From NCBI RefSeq assembly GCF_900112335.1, contig NZ_FOLG01000001.1:496001-560000 (forward strand): a DNA stretch of 64,000 nt. Direction: 5' to 3'. Both the position numbers and the translations under genes were made by a program. The stretch is from Tropicimonas isoalkanivorans (GTDB lineage: Bacteria; Pseudomonadota; Alphaproteobacteria; Rhodobacterales; Rhodobacteraceae). Shown here in pieces: positions 42,113-51,605 of this stretch. Position 1 is the stretch's first letter, and the number at the start of each line of letters is the position of its first letter. The notes under the pieces were generated by a model, which saw only the letters and a program-made list of their open reading frames with translations, was not told the origin of the DNA and ran no database searches.

Positions 42113-42143
42113 ACTGGATCGTGGCACGGTCAGCCATTGACGG

Positions 42144-42210
42144 AGGGGGGCTGTCTGCCCCCCGCGCGGCCGCGCCGCGCGCCCCCGAGGATATTTTTCG
42201 ACACAAGAAG
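42144..42210 (-). repeat. Extragenic twin-hairpin element, copy 3 (family A), inverted
   Basis: Read on the minus strand: CTTCTTGTGTC, AAAAATATCC, G-run, hairpin 1 GCGCGGC/GCCGCGC (42164-42180) and hairpin 2 GGGGGGC/GCCCCCC (42145-42163, loop AGACA in element orientation). It lies between pdxA and rsmA, inside an otherwise coupled operon. Confidence 0.85.
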
Positions 42211-42218
42211 GGTCTAGG

Positions 42219-43070
42219 GTGAGCGCGATCGACGGGTTACCGCCACTGCGGGAGGTGATCCGGCAGCACGGCTTGGCGGCGAAGAAGTCGCTCGGCCAGA
42301 ACTTCCTGCTCGACCTGAACCTGACGGCGCGTATTGCGCGGATCCCGGGCGATCTGTCGGACGCGTCAGTTCTCGAGGTGGGACCAGGTCCAGGTGGGCT
42401 GACTCGCGGGCTCCTCGCCGAGGGCGCCCGACATGTGCTGGCCATCGAGAAGGACGCACGCTGTTTGCCGGCATTGGAGGAAATCGCGGCAGCCTACCCC
42501 GGTCGGTTGCAGGTGATCGAGGGGGATGCTTTGGAGATCGATCCGCGCGATCATCTCGATCCGCCGATCCACGTGGTCGCCAACTTGCCCTACAACGTTG
42601 GCACCGAGTTGCTCATTCGCTGGTTGTCGCCGTCTGATTGGCCGCCGTATTGGACCTCGCTCACGTTGATGTTTCAGCAAGAGGTCGCGGAACGGATCGT
42701 GGCCCAGCCGGGAACGAAAGCGTACGGCCGGCTTGCGGTCCTGGCCCAGTGGCGGAGCGAGGCGAGAATCGCGCTCAGGCTTCCTCCGGGGGCCTTTACG
42801 CCGCCGCCCAAGGTGAGTTCGGCCGTCGTTCACCTGCGCCCACGCCCTGAGCCGCTGGCACCAGCGGACCCGGACGTCATGAGCCACGTCGTCGCCACGG
42901 CCTTCAATCAACGACGCAAGATGCTCCGTTCGGCGCTGAAGGGCCTTGGGGGGAATGTTGTATCCTTGCTCGAGGGCGCCGGCATTACACCGACCGAGCG
43001 GGCGGAGCAGGTGACGATCGAAGGCTACGCGGCGCTGGCACACGCCGTTGCCGCCCGATCTGGCGCCTGA
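42219..43070 (+). CDS. rsmA: 16S rRNA dimethyladenosine transferase
   Basis: 283-residue methyltransferase (KsgA) that dimethylates two adenines near the 3' end of 16S rRNA. The SAM-binding motif [28 protein letters not shown], the family start [20 protein letters not shown], and the catalytic [18 protein letters not shown] are complete. [39 protein letters not shown] marks the C-terminal part. The GTG at 42219 lies only eight bases after the twin-hairpin element; AGGGTCTAGGG is the only ribosome-site-like sequence. Last gene of the lpt operon. Confidence 0.95.
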   Translation: MSAIDGLPPLREVIRQHGLAAKKSLGQNFLLDLNLTARIARIPGDLSDASVLEVGPGPGGLTRGLLAEGARHVLAIEKDARCLPALEEIAAAYPGRLQVIEGDALEIDPRDHLDPPIHVVANLPYNVGTELLIRWLSPSDWPPYWTSLTLMFQQEVAERIVAQPGTKAYGRLAVLAQWRSEARIALRLPPGAFTPPPKVSSAVVHLRPRPEPLAPADPDVMSHVVATAFNQRRKMLRSALKGLGGNVVSLLEGAGITPTERAEQVTIEGYAALAHAVAARSGA

Positions 43071-43166
43071 AACCCTGACAGGTTCGCGCCGGCAGGAGCA
43101 CCTTCCGACGCAGACGCACTGCCGCGAATGACATTCACGTGTCTGGACGTATCCCCGCCGGAGGCA

Positions 43167-43238
43167 CCGCGCGCGATAGCGCGCGGCGTGGCCCAACGGG
43201 AGTGGGTGCATCTTCGATGCGCCTTCTCCCGGCGGGAG
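43167..43238. repeat. Palindrome cluster between rsmA and DUF4167 gene
   Basis: Two structures lie in a convergent gap. The first is a perfect 8-bp hairpin CCGCGCGC/GCGCGCGG with loop GATA (43167-43186). The second is a longer stem from CGGGAG (43197) to CTCCCG (43226-43231) with an inner GCATC/GATGC stem and TTC loop. A second CGGGAG just after it (about 43233-43238) could pair with the same CTCCC, giving two alternative folds. Confidence 0.6.
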
Positions 43239-43265
43239 CCCACTGGGGTGGTCGGCTAGCCGGTA

Positions 43266-43946
43266 TCAGTCAGCGACTTCCGCGGAATCCGCCTTGCCCT
43301 CTGGCTGCTGGGCCTGATCGCCGCCCGACGCGGCATCTTCGCCATCGGGTTTTTTCTCCGCCTTGGGCTTGCGGGGGCGGCTCGTGCGGGTTCGCGGCTT
43401 CGGCTTGGGTTTGCTTTCCGGGGTTTCGACGAGACCGCTATCCTGATCCTCACCGTTGGCGGATGCCTCTCCACGATCCTGGGACGCCGAGCCCAGATCC
43501 ACGTCGGGCTGAGGCGATCCTTGCAGGTCGTCTTCGATCACATCGGGCTCGTTGTCCCTGGTCTGGTCTACGGCCTCAAGCGCATCGGACGAATTCGCCT
43601 CTCGCCGGTCGCCGTTGCCGCCGTTCGAATTGCCGTTGTCGTGGCGTTCGCGCTGACGGTCGCGGTTCGCCTGATCTTGCTGTTCGCGACGCGCGTCCTG
43701 CTCCCGCTGCGCTTCGCCCAGCATCCGGGTGTAGTGTTCCGCGTGCTGCTGGAAGTTCTCTGCCGCCACCCGGTCGTTGCCGAGCGTCGCATCGCGGGCC
43801 AACTGCGTGTACTTGTCGATGATCTGCTGCGGGGTGCCACGCACCTTGCCCTCCGGACCTGAGGAATCGAAGACCCGGTTGACGATGTTTCCGATCGAGC
43901 GCGAGCGGTTCGACTTCGAACGCGAACGTGACTTGGATGATCTCAT
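43266..43946 (-). CDS. DUF4167 domain protein
   Basis: 226-residue protein of the alphaproteobacterial DUF4167 family, unknown function. The family domain is N-terminal: basic RSSKSRSRSKSNRSRSIGNIVNRVFDSSGPEGKVRGTPQQIIDKYTQLARDATLGNDRVAAENFQQHAEHYTRMLGEAQRE (about 1-85). The rest is a long disordered tail, acidic and Gln/Asn/Asp-rich in the middle and with a basic block KPKPKPRTRTSRPRKPKAEKKP near 190. The SR-like N-terminus and basic tail suggest RNA binding, but that is inference. The start at 43946 is the family start. Convergent with rsmA. Confidence 0.9.
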   Translation of the reverse strand: MRSSKSRSRSKSNRSRSIGNIVNRVFDSSGPEGKVRGTPQQIIDKYTQLARDATLGNDRVAAENFQQHAEHYTRMLGEAQREQDARREQQDQANRDRQRERHDNGNSNGGNGDRREANSSDALEAVDQTRDNEPDVIEDDLQGSPQPDVDLGSASQDRGEASANGEDQDSGLVETPESKPKPKPRTRTSRPRKPKAEKKPDGEDAASGGDQAQQPEGKADSAEVAD

Positions 43947-44184
43947 TAGTATCTCGTTCCGCCTTGTTGCGGTGGTCGGACCCAGTGTTGCGAGCGGCGG
44001 GAGCAATTCCCGCGCGACGGTCCGAGTTGTTATGGCTTTCTAGCGCAGGGGCCTTATGGCCTCCGATCCACGCTCTGCCTGCTAAGCATGCGCCACCGAC
44101 GCTGACAAGTCAAAAACCGTCATTTGGGCCAGATAATGCGCAATCGGGGCGAAAATAGTGCCCTTATCGGCACGATTACTTCCC

Positions 44185-45009
44185 TTACACGTGGGCAAGC
44201 ACAATTCGCGCCCTCCCATCGAGATCGTGACCGAACCGGACATCTTCAAGTCCACATGACGTGAAAATCTCCGCCACGCGGACCGCATGATCGCCTGCAC
44301 CGGTTTCCACCAGCAGCCTTCCGCCCGGCTCCAGATGGTCGCTCGCACCGGCGGCGATGGCGCGATAGGCCGACAATCCGTCCGCCCCATCGGTCAGGGC
44401 CAAGTGCGGCTCCCAGAGCCGGGTTTCAGGGGCAAGATCCTCCATTTCGTGCGCCGCGATGTAGGGCGGGTTTGAGACGATAAGGTCAAAGCGCTCCGGG
44501 ACCGATGAATACCAGTCCGAGACCCGGAACGCGGCAGACACGCCGAGATTGGCGGCGTTGTCCTCTGCCACCCGCAAAGCGGATTGCGAAATATCCACGC
44601 CCAGTCCGTCCGCGGATCTATTTTCCGCAAGCAATGTCAGAAGGATGCAGCCCGTTCCTGTTCCAAGGTCGAGCACTCGCTTGAAGGGCCGTTCCAGCGC
44701 GTCCGCCACCAGCGTCTCGGTTTCGGGTCGCGGGTCCAGCACGTCCTCGGTCACATTGAAAGAACGCCCGTAGAAAAGCCGCCGTCCGACGATCTGCGAC
44801 ACCGGGCGGCGCGCTTCCCGCGCAGTCAATGCCGCTTCAAGCGGCGCCTCCGCCGTAAACGGCTCGCGCAAATGCAGGGTCAGCCGGTCGAGCGGCACCT
44901 GGGCCGCAAAGGCGACGAGGTGGCGCGCGTCCCGTTCCGGCGTGGTCACGCCTACCGCTCTCAGACGAGCCACGGCGCTCGCGATCGCATCGGCAAACGT
45001 GCGGGTCAC
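44185..45009 (-). CDS. prmC: Peptide chain release factor N5-glutamine methyltransferase
   Basis: 274-residue enzyme that methylates the GGQ glutamine of release factors 1 and 2. An N-terminal helical domain, then [29 protein letters not shown]-binding [17 protein letters not shown], and the catalytic NPPY motif at 180-183 ([18 protein letters not shown]). The GTG start at 45009 overlaps the prfA stop, so substrate and enzyme genes are coupled, as in many bacteria. Confidence 0.94.
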   Translation of the reverse strand: MTRTFADAIASAVARLRAVGVTTPERDARHLVAFAAQVPLDRLTLHLREPFTAEAPLEAALTAREARRPVSQIVGRRLFYGRSFNVTEDVLDPRPETETLVADALERPFKRVLDLGTGTGCILLTLLAENRSADGLGVDISQSALRVAEDNAANLGVSAAFRVSDWYSSVPERFDLIVSNPPYIAAHEMEDLAPETRLWEPHLALTDGADGLSAYRAIAAGASDHLEPGGRLLVETGAGDHAVRVAEIFTSCGLEDVRFGHDLDGRARIVLAHV

Positions 45010-46061
45010 GCGCCGAGCTCGGCCAGTTTCCGCGCCTGGTCGTCGGCGATCAATGCGTCGATCACGTCGCCCAGATCGCCCTGCATCACCTGATCGAGCT
45101 TGTAGAGCGTCAGGTTGATCCGGTGGTCCGTCATCCGGCCCTGCGGGAAGTTGTAGGTCCGGACCCGTTCCGACCGGTCGCCGGAGCCCACCTGCGCTCT
45201 CCTGTCCGCCGCGCGCTCTTCGTCCACCTCCCGCCGTTTCAAATCGTAGAGGCGGGCACGGAGCACCTGCATGGCGATTTCCCTGTTCCGATGCTGGGAC
45301 TTCTCGGAACTCGTCACCACGATCCCGGTCGGCAGGTGCGTGATCCGGACCGCCGAATCGGTGGTGTTGACGTGCTGGCCCCCGGCGCCGCTGGCGCGCA
45401 TCGTGTCGATACGCAGATCACTGGCGGGAATGGCGATGTCCACGTCTTCCGCCTCCGGCAGCACCGCCACGGTGGCCGCCGATGTGTGGATGCGTCCGCC
45501 GCTCTCCGTTTCCGGAACGCGCTGAACCCTATGAACGCCAGATTCGTATTTCAGCTTCGCAAAAACGCCGTCGCCCGTCACATGCGCCACGGCCTCCTTG
45601 ATGCCACCCAGTTCCGTTTCCTGTGCCTCGACAATCTCGAACCGCCAGCCCTGCGCCTCGGCAAATCGCTGGTACATCTTGAGCAAGTCGCCCGCGAAGA
45701 GGGCCGCCTCCTCGCCGCCGGTCCCGGGGCGGATCTCGATCATCGCAGGCCGGGCATCGGCCGCGTCCTTGGGCAGGAGGGCGAGTTGGAGGGCGGTCTC
45801 ATGCTCTGGCAACCGGGCCCGCAATACCGGCAGTTCCTCCTCCGCCAGACCCCGCATCTCAGGGTCCTTGAGCATGGCCTCCGCCTCCGCGATGTCGGCG
45901 CGACATGCTCGCCAGGCGGCAATTTCGGCCACCACGGGCTTCAGGTCCGCGTACTCTTTCGCCAAGCGCGCGATTTCGCCAGCCTCCGCTCCGCCAGCCA
46001 TCTTCGCTTCGAGAAACTCGAAGCGCGCGGTGATCTCGTGCAGTCTTTCCTCGGGAACCAT
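45006..46061 (-). CDS. prfA: Peptide chain release factor 1
   Basis: 351-residue class-1 release factor for UAA and UAG. The universally conserved GGQ motif ([27 protein letters not shown]) puts the methylated glutamine at Gln229, modified by the product of the downstream, overlapping prmC. The tripeptide region that reads the stop codon, RVPxTES, is here RVPETES (183-185 are P-E-T), where E. coli has [30 protein letters not shown] and the helical N-terminus are standard. The ATG at 46061 follows CCGAGG-like sequence. Confidence 0.95.
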   Translation of the reverse strand: MVPEERLHEITARFEFLEAKMAGGAEAGEIARLAKEYADLKPVVAEIAAWRACRADIAEAEAMLKDPEMRGLAEEELPVLRARLPEHETALQLALLPKDAADARPAMIEIRPGTGGEEAALFAGDLLKMYQRFAEAQGWRFEIVEAQETELGGIKEAVAHVTGDGVFAKLKYESGVHRVQRVPETESGGRIHTSAATVAVLPEAEDVDIAIPASDLRIDTMRASGAGGQHVNTTDSAVRITHLPTGIVVTSSEKSQHRNREIAMQVLRARLYDLKRREVDEERAADRRAQVGSGDRSERVRTYNFPQGRMTDHRINLTLYKLDQVMQGDLGDVIDALIADDQARKLAELGA

Positions 46062-46112
46062 GCCGGGGTGCGTGACCTATTGCGAGCCGCGGGTCAAGAG
46101 GACGGCAAGCGC

Positions 46113-46592
46113 CTAGGTCTCGGCGCCCTCACCGATCACGGGCACTGTCTCCGCGAGCGCCTCGAGCCACCCCGAAACGCGCCGTCGGTTGACGCCCATG
46201 TCGCCCTTCCCGTACCGAGCCCGCGCGAAAATAAGAAGCCGCGTTCCCTGCCCCTCTGGCACCGCCTCGACGGTGGTGTAGTCGGGAAAGCCGAAGAGGA
46301 GGCTGCGGCTGACGTAAGTCACGCGACCGTCTGCAACACTTCCCGCCAACCTGCTGGTGCGCGTGCTTCCGACGGCAATCGAGTCAAACTGGCCCAAAAC
46401 GGCCTGCGGATCCGCGCCGAAGACGGGCCCCTCTATGTCGCCACCCTCCGGCAGAACCGTGAACCGCCCGTCACCCGGACGCCCGGTGCGTGGATCGACA
46501 TGCCAACGCGCGGGATCGCTCGGTGCCAGCCGGAAGTATAGCAGCGCGAACGCCGCCACCGCCAGTATAGCAAGAATTAAGAAGTATCTCAT
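46113..46592 (-). CDS. DUF1499 domain protein
   Basis: 159-residue protein with an N-terminal membrane anchor (FLILAILAVAAFALLYFRLAP, about 4-24) and a DUF1499 domain (HVDPRTGRPGDGRFTVLPEGGD...; YVSRSLLFGFPDYTTVEAV; LLIFARARYGKGDMGVNRRRVSGWLEAL). The family is found in bacteria and chloroplasts with no known function. The start follows AGGAGGCT. It lies downstream of the divergent mazG and convergent with nothing; a single gene. Confidence 0.88.
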   Translation of the reverse strand: MRYFLILAILAVAAFALLYFRLAPSDPARWHVDPRTGRPGDGRFTVLPEGGDIEGPVFGADPQAVLGQFDSIAVGSTRTSRLAGSVADGRVTYVSRSLLFGFPDYTTVEAVPEGQGTRLLIFARARYGKGDMGVNRRRVSGWLEALAETVPVIGEGAET

Positions 46593-46717
46593 AACAGCCT
46601 CCTGCCAGGGAACTTAGGCGCCGCAGCGCAGACCGCCAGCCCGCCCCCTCATATGGACATTCACATCCCATCCGCCGTAAGCCGCAGCACGACAACCGCC
46701 GCAAGGAGGCTGACCGA

Positions 46718-47530
46718 ATGCCCGACTCCCTGATCCATGACCCGCATGGCGGCATGGCCAGACTTCTGGAGATCATGGCGCGCCTGCGCGATCCCGAGCA
46801 CGGCTGCCCCTGGGACATCGAGCAAACGTGGGAAACGATCGCCCCCTACACCATCGAGGAAGCCTACGAAGTGGCCGACGCCATCACGCGGCAGGCCTGG
46901 GGCGAACTGAGGGGCGAGCTGGGCGACCTGCTGCTGCAGGTGGTCTACTTCGCACAGATGGGCGCGGAAGAAGGCCGTTTCACCTTCGACGAAATCGCCG
47001 ACACAATCTCTGCCAAGATGGTCGACCGCCACCCGCATGTCTTCGGGGATGAGAGCCGCGACAAGAGCGCCGAGCAGCAGACCCGCGACTGGGAAAAGGT
47101 CAAGGCAGCCGAGCGTCAGTCCAAAGGCGAGGCGCGCGTCCTAGACGGCGTCGCTCTTGGCCTGCCCGCGCTACTGCGGGCTTACAAGCTCCAGAAGCGC
47201 GCCGCGCGCGTCGGCTTCGACTGGGCCGACACCGGACAGGTGCTGGAGAAGATCCGCGAAGAAGCCGAAGAACTCGCGACCGCCACCGCCGCCCGCGACA
47301 GGGACGCCGTAGAGGACGAGATGGGCGACATGCTCTTCGCCCTCGCCAATCTCGCCCGCCACCTCGGCATCGACCCCGAACAGGCCCTGCGACGCACGAA
47401 CGACAAATTTGTCCGCCGTTTCAACGCGGTCGAAGACGCACTTCATGCCCGAGGCACAACGCCCGGCGAGTCTACCCTCGACGACATGGACGCCCTCTGG
47501 AACGCGGTCAAACGCTCTGAGAAAAGCTGA
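46718..47530 (+). CDS. mazG: Nucleoside triphosphate pyrophosphohydrolase
   Basis: 270-residue housecleaning enzyme that hydrolyses (d)NTPs to monophosphates and pyrophosphate. Two MazG domains are visible: MARLRDPEHGCPWDIEQTWETIAPYTIEEAYEVADAI...GELGDLLLQVVYFAQMG (about 16-90) with the EEAYE and ELGDLLLQ metal ligands, and a second at about 170-240 (KIREEAEELATATAARDRDAVEDEMGDMLFALANLARHLGID). CAAGGAGG precedes the ATG at 46718. Length is the usual ~265-275. Confidence 0.94.
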   Translation: MPDSLIHDPHGGMARLLEIMARLRDPEHGCPWDIEQTWETIAPYTIEEAYEVADAITRQAWGELRGELGDLLLQVVYFAQMGAEEGRFTFDEIADTISAKMVDRHPHVFGDESRDKSAEQQTRDWEKVKAAERQSKGEARVLDGVALGLPALLRAYKLQKRAARVGFDWADTGQVLEKIREEAEELATATAARDRDAVEDEMGDMLFALANLARHLGIDPEQALRRTNDKFVRRFNAVEDALHARGTTPGESTLDDMDALWNAVKRSEKS

Positions 47531-47850
47531 TCCGCTTCGGAGCCGTCCTCGCCTGAGCCCCGCACGGCCGGGGCGACAGCCAACGGGCAAGGAAAATTGC
47601 GGAGGCTCCGCGGCGGAGCCGTGGAAGCCGCCATTTCCCTTGCGCGGCGGATGACGCGTCGGCAGGCAAGGGTCAGGAGAGGAGGGCTTCGGAGCGGCAT
47701 CCGCTTTGGTGAGCGCCTAAGCCCCCGCCGGCTCCGCACCAGCGCAGCCCCCCCCAGAAAGCGGCACGGGACCGCCCGCCCCGCGCGAAGCGCAAAGGGG
47801 AATGCGCCGCAAGGCGCGCACTGTGAAAGCGTGGCCCTAGCGGCGAGACC
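47531..47850. other. 320-base gap with hairpin element
   Basis: Convergent gap between mazG and the NAD(P)H-hydrate repair gene. It holds the imperfect palindrome at 47587-47643 and several other GC-rich inverted sequences, but no gene that I can support. Confidence 0.55.
47587..47643. repeat. Nested palindrome (family B)
   Basis: Outer arms GCAAGGAAA (47587-47595) and TTTCCCTTGC (47634-47643) pair with one bulge; inside is GGCTCCG/CGGAGCC with a 3-base loop (47604-47620). The GGCTCC/GGAGCC stem and the CCCTTGCGCG tail match those at 18530-18570, suggesting a second dispersed element. Confidence 0.55.
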
Positions 47851-49470
47851 TCAGACGCCGATGGCGCGAAAAACCCCGGGAAGCAGGTCCGGAATGTCGG
47901 TCGCGATCAGTCCCGGGCCAAAGGTCCGCGCGGCCTCCACATGCAGCCAGGTGGCGATTTCCGCCGCGGTCACGGGCCAGATGTCCCGGGCCAGCAGCCC
48001 GGTTATCATGCCGGACAGCACATCGCCCGCCCCCGCCGTGGCCAACCATGGGGTTGCCCGGTCGTAGGCGGCGGCACAGACCACCGTGCGCCCTCCGGGC
48101 TCGGCAATCACCGTGTCCCGTCCCTTGAAGAGCACGATGCACCCCGCCCGCGCTGCGGCCTCCTGAGTCGCATCGACCTTGGAGAACGCCGGTCCGCCCG
48201 TTGGAGTCTCCGCCAGTTTCCGCCAGATATCCGGGAACAGGCGTGCGAACTCTCCGGCATGCGGCGTCAGCACGACGCGCGAATGCAGGTGGGCGAAGAG
48301 GGTCGGCGCGGACCCCGCGAAGGACGTCAGCGCGTCCGCGTCAAGCACGCAGCGGCGACGGCTGCCGAGCGCCGTGATCACCATGTCGCGGGTCGCCGAG
48401 CCGACGCCCAGCCCCGGCCCCAGGCAGAGCGCGTTCAGCCGCTCGTCCTCCAGCACGGCGCCCAGGTCGGACGCGCCGTTGCAGCGCGTCAGCATGATCG
48501 CTGTCAGGTGCGCGGCGCATTCGGCCATCGCCGACCCCGGGGCCGCGACCGTGACCAGTCCCGCCCCGACCCGAATTGCCCCACGGGCAGCCAGGCGCGC
48601 AGCGCCGGTCCGCCCCGGCCCCCCGGAAAGCACGAGGGCATGACCATAGTCGTATTTGTGGCCACCGGGATTGTCCTCCCCGCCCTTGCGCAGCTCGTAG
48701 GCCCGCGGAGCGGCTTCGGTGACGGCCGCCGCCAACGTTTCCCGGAGTTCCGGCCTCGATGCGCGCAATGCCGCCTGATCGAGACCGATATCGGCCACCT
48801 TGACTGACCCGCAGGCGTCCGGCCCTTCGGCCAGCAGGTGCCCCAGCTTGCGCCGGTGGAACGACACGGTCAGATCGTAGCGCAGCGGCAGCTCCTCCTG
48901 TGGCCCCGGCGCCAGCGGCCGCCCGGAATCCATGCACAGCCCGCTCGGCGCATCCACCGCCACCCGAAGCGCGGTCCCCTTCGGGAAGGCCGCGTCGAGT
49001 TCGCGGAGCGCGCGGTCCAGCGGCTCGTCGAGCGGCCGTGTGAGCCCGGTGCCGAAGAGCGCGTCGATCAGCACCGTGGGCGCCACGTCGCCGGTCATCC
49101 GAACCCCATAGCGCAACCCGAACCGCCAGTCGTTGAAGGCCACGACCGGACCCACCGCCGCCCAGCGGTCATGGTTCGCCCGCGCATCGGGCGGCAGCCG
49201 GATCGCCTCGCCGTACAGGAAGCACTCCACGCCCCAGCCGCGTTCCTGCAGCAGGCGCGCGATGACGAAGCCGTCGCCGCCGTTATTGCCCGGCCCGCAG
49301 AGAATCAGTGCGTGGCGGTGGCCCTGCTCCACGTCCGGATAGGCGGACAGGATCGCCTCCACGACTCCCTGCCCGGCCCGTTCCATCAGCTCGATTCCGG
49401 TGGCCGATCCGCCGTCGAAGGCAGCCTGCTCAATGGCGCGCATTTGTGCAGATGTTAGTAGTTCAGTCAT
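47851..49470 (-). CDS. nnrDE: Bifunctional NAD(P)H-hydrate repair enzyme
   Basis: 539-residue fusion of NAD(P)HX epimerase (about 1-215) and ADP/ATP-dependent dehydratase (about 230-539), which together repair hydrated NAD(P)H. The epimerase part has MRAIEQAAFDGGSATGIELMERAGQGV and LCGPGNNGGDGFVIARLL. The dehydratase part has HKYDYGHALVLSGGPGRTGAARLAARGAIRVGAGLVTVAAP, VVLTPHAGEFARLFP and the ATP-site ATAGAGDVLSGMITGLLAR. Normal fused length. The start at 49470 leaves the glnB promoter region upstream; the gene is divergent from glnB. Confidence 0.94.
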   Translation of the reverse strand: MTELLTSAQMRAIEQAAFDGGSATGIELMERAGQGVVEAILSAYPDVEQGHRHALILCGPGNNGGDGFVIARLLQERGWGVECFLYGEAIRLPPDARANHDRWAAVGPVVAFNDWRFGLRYGVRMTGDVAPTVLIDALFGTGLTRPLDEPLDRALRELDAAFPKGTALRVAVDAPSGLCMDSGRPLAPGPQEELPLRYDLTVSFHRRKLGHLLAEGPDACGSVKVADIGLDQAALRASRPELRETLAAAVTEAAPRAYELRKGGEDNPGGHKYDYGHALVLSGGPGRTGAARLAARGAIRVGAGLVTVAAPGSAMAECAAHLTAIMLTRCNGASDLGAVLEDERLNALCLGPGLGVGSATRDMVITALGSRRRCVLDADALTSFAGSAPTLFAHLHSRVVLTPHAGEFARLFPDIWRKLAETPTGGPAFSKVDATQEAAARAGCIVLFKGRDTVIAEPGGRTVVCAAAYDRATPWLATAGAGDVLSGMITGLLARDIWPVTAAEIATWLHVEAARTFGPGLIATDIPDLLPGVFRAIGV

Positions 49471-49496
49471 GAAATCCGGCCCAATCTGTTCTCACT

Positions 49497-49988
<492 letters not shown>

Positions 49989-50045
49989 GCCGATTCCGTC
50001 ATCCGCAATATTCAAGCCCATTCTGAACAGAGGGACCAAGCTCAC

Positions 50046-51452
50046 ATGAGTAAAGACGCCGTTCTAAAGACGATCAAGGACGAGGAAGTCGCCTACGTCG
50101 ATGTTCGCTTCACCGACCCGCGCGGCAAGCTGCAGCACGTGACGATCATGTCCGACCAGGTCGACGAGGACTTCCTGGAAGAAGGCTTCATGTTCGACGG
50201 CTCCTCGATTGCCGGCTGGAAGTCGATCGATCAGTCCGACATGAAGCTGATGCCGGACACCGATTCCGCCTACATGGATCCGTTCTACGCCGAGAAGACG
50301 CTGGCCGTGCACTGTTCCGTGGTCGAGCCCGACACCGGCGAGCCCTATGACCGCGACCCGCGCGGCACCGCCGAGAAGGCCGAGGCCTACCTGAAGTCCT
50401 CCGGCATCGGCGACACAGCCTACATGGGCCCCGAGGCCGAGTTCTTCCTGTTCGACGACGTGCGCTTCCAGGTCGGCATGAACAAGGTCGGCTACGAGGT
50501 GGACGCGCTGGACGCCGCCTGGAACTCCGACACCGAATACGAGATGGGCAACATGGGCCATCGCCCGGGGATCAAGGGCGGCTATTTCCCGGTGAACCCC
50601 ACCGACGACGCCCAGGACCTGCGCTCTGAAATGCTCTCCACCATGAAGCGCATGGGGATGAAGGTCGACAAGCACCACCACGAGGTGGCCTCCTGTCAGC
50701 ACGAACTTGGCCTGATCTTCGACTCGCTGACAAAGCAGGCCGACGAGCTTCAGAAGTACAAGTACGTCATCCACAACGTCGCCCACGCCTACGGCAAGTC
50801 GGCCACCTTCATGCCGAAGCCGATCGCCGGCGATAACGGCACCGGCATGCACGTCAACATGTCGATCTGGAAGGACGGCAAGCCGCTCTTCGCGGGCGAC
50901 AAGTATGCAGACCTGTCCGATGAGGCGCTGTGGTACATCGGCGGCCTGCTGAAGCACGCCAAGACGCTGAACGCCTTCACCAACCCGTCGACCAACTCCT
51001 ACAAGCGCCTGATTCCGGGCTTCGAAGCGCCGGTGCTGCGCGCCTACTCGGCCCGCAACCGCTCTGGCTGCATCCGGATCCCGTGGGCCGAAAGCCCGAA
51101 GGCCAAGCGCGTCGAGGCCCGTTTCCCGGACCCGTCGTCGAACCCGTACCTCTGCTTCTCCGCCCTGCTGATGGCCGGCCTCGACGGCATCCGCAACAAA
51201 ATCGACCCGGGCGAAGCCATGGACAAGGACCTCTACGACCTGCCCGCCGAGGAGTTGCAAGGCATCCCGACCGTCTGCGCGTCGCTCCGCGAGGCCATGG
51301 AATGCCTGGAAGCTGACCACGAGTTCCTGCTGGCCGGCGACGTCTTCACCAAGAGCCAGATCGAAGGCTACATGGATCTCAAGTGGGAAGAGATCTACGC
51401 CTACGAGCACACGCCGCACCCGATGGAGTTCAAGCTGTACTACAGCTGCTGA
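50046..51452 (+). CDS. glnA: Glutamine synthetase, type I
   Basis: 468-residue ammonium-assimilating enzyme. Beta-grasp domain, then catalytic domain with [49 protein letters not shown], and [25 protein letters not shown]. The adenylylation site is Tyr397 in [11 protein letters not shown], at the same number as in E. coli, so activity should be switched by GlnE and GlnB. GAGGGACC precedes the ATG. Cotranscribed with glnB and followed by an 11-bp hairpin at 51475. Confidence 0.97.
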   Translation: MSKDAVLKTIKDEEVAYVDVRFTDPRGKLQHVTIMSDQVDEDFLEEGFMFDGSSIAGWKSIDQSDMKLMPDTDSAYMDPFYAEKTLAVHCSVVEPDTGEPYDRDPRGTAEKAEAYLKSSGIGDTAYMGPEAEFFLFDDVRFQVGMNKVGYEVDALDAAWNSDTEYEMGNMGHRPGIKGGYFPVNPTDDAQDLRSEMLSTMKRMGMKVDKHHHEVASCQHELGLIFDSLTKQADELQKYKYVIHNVAHAYGKSATFMPKPIAGDNGTGMHVNMSIWKDGKPLFAGDKYADLSDEALWYIGGLLKHAKTLNAFTNPSTNSYKRLIPGFEAPVLRAYSARNRSGCIRIPWAESPKAKRVEARFPDPSSNPYLCFSALLMAGLDGIRNKIDPGEAMDKDLYDLPAEELQGIPTVCASLREAMECLEADHEFLLAGDVFTKSQIEGYMDLKWEEIYAYEHTPHPMEFKLYYSC

Positions 51453-51474
51453 TTCCATCTTTCGGACTGACACC

Positions 51475-51499
51475 AAGGGGCGCCAATCTGGCGCCCCTT
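51475..51499 (+). terminator. Terminator-like hairpin after glnA
   Basis: AAGGGGCGCCA (51475-51485) and TGGCGCCCCTT (51489-51499) form a perfect 11-bp stem with loop ATC. The following sequence (TACCATTTC) is only moderately T-rich. Confidence 0.75.
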
Positions 51500-51605
51500 A
51501 CCATTTCGAGAAAGGAACCAATTCGGCCTGAATTTTGTAATCCCGTCCCGCCCGTGTACATTGCCCGGAGGTCCGAAGAACGAGTTCTGTATGGGGGGAT
51601 GAGAT

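Noticed and set aside
50064-51476. Minus-strand frame opposite glnA
   Set aside because: glnA is intact with Tyr397 and all motifs; the antisense frame is a by-product of codon bias.
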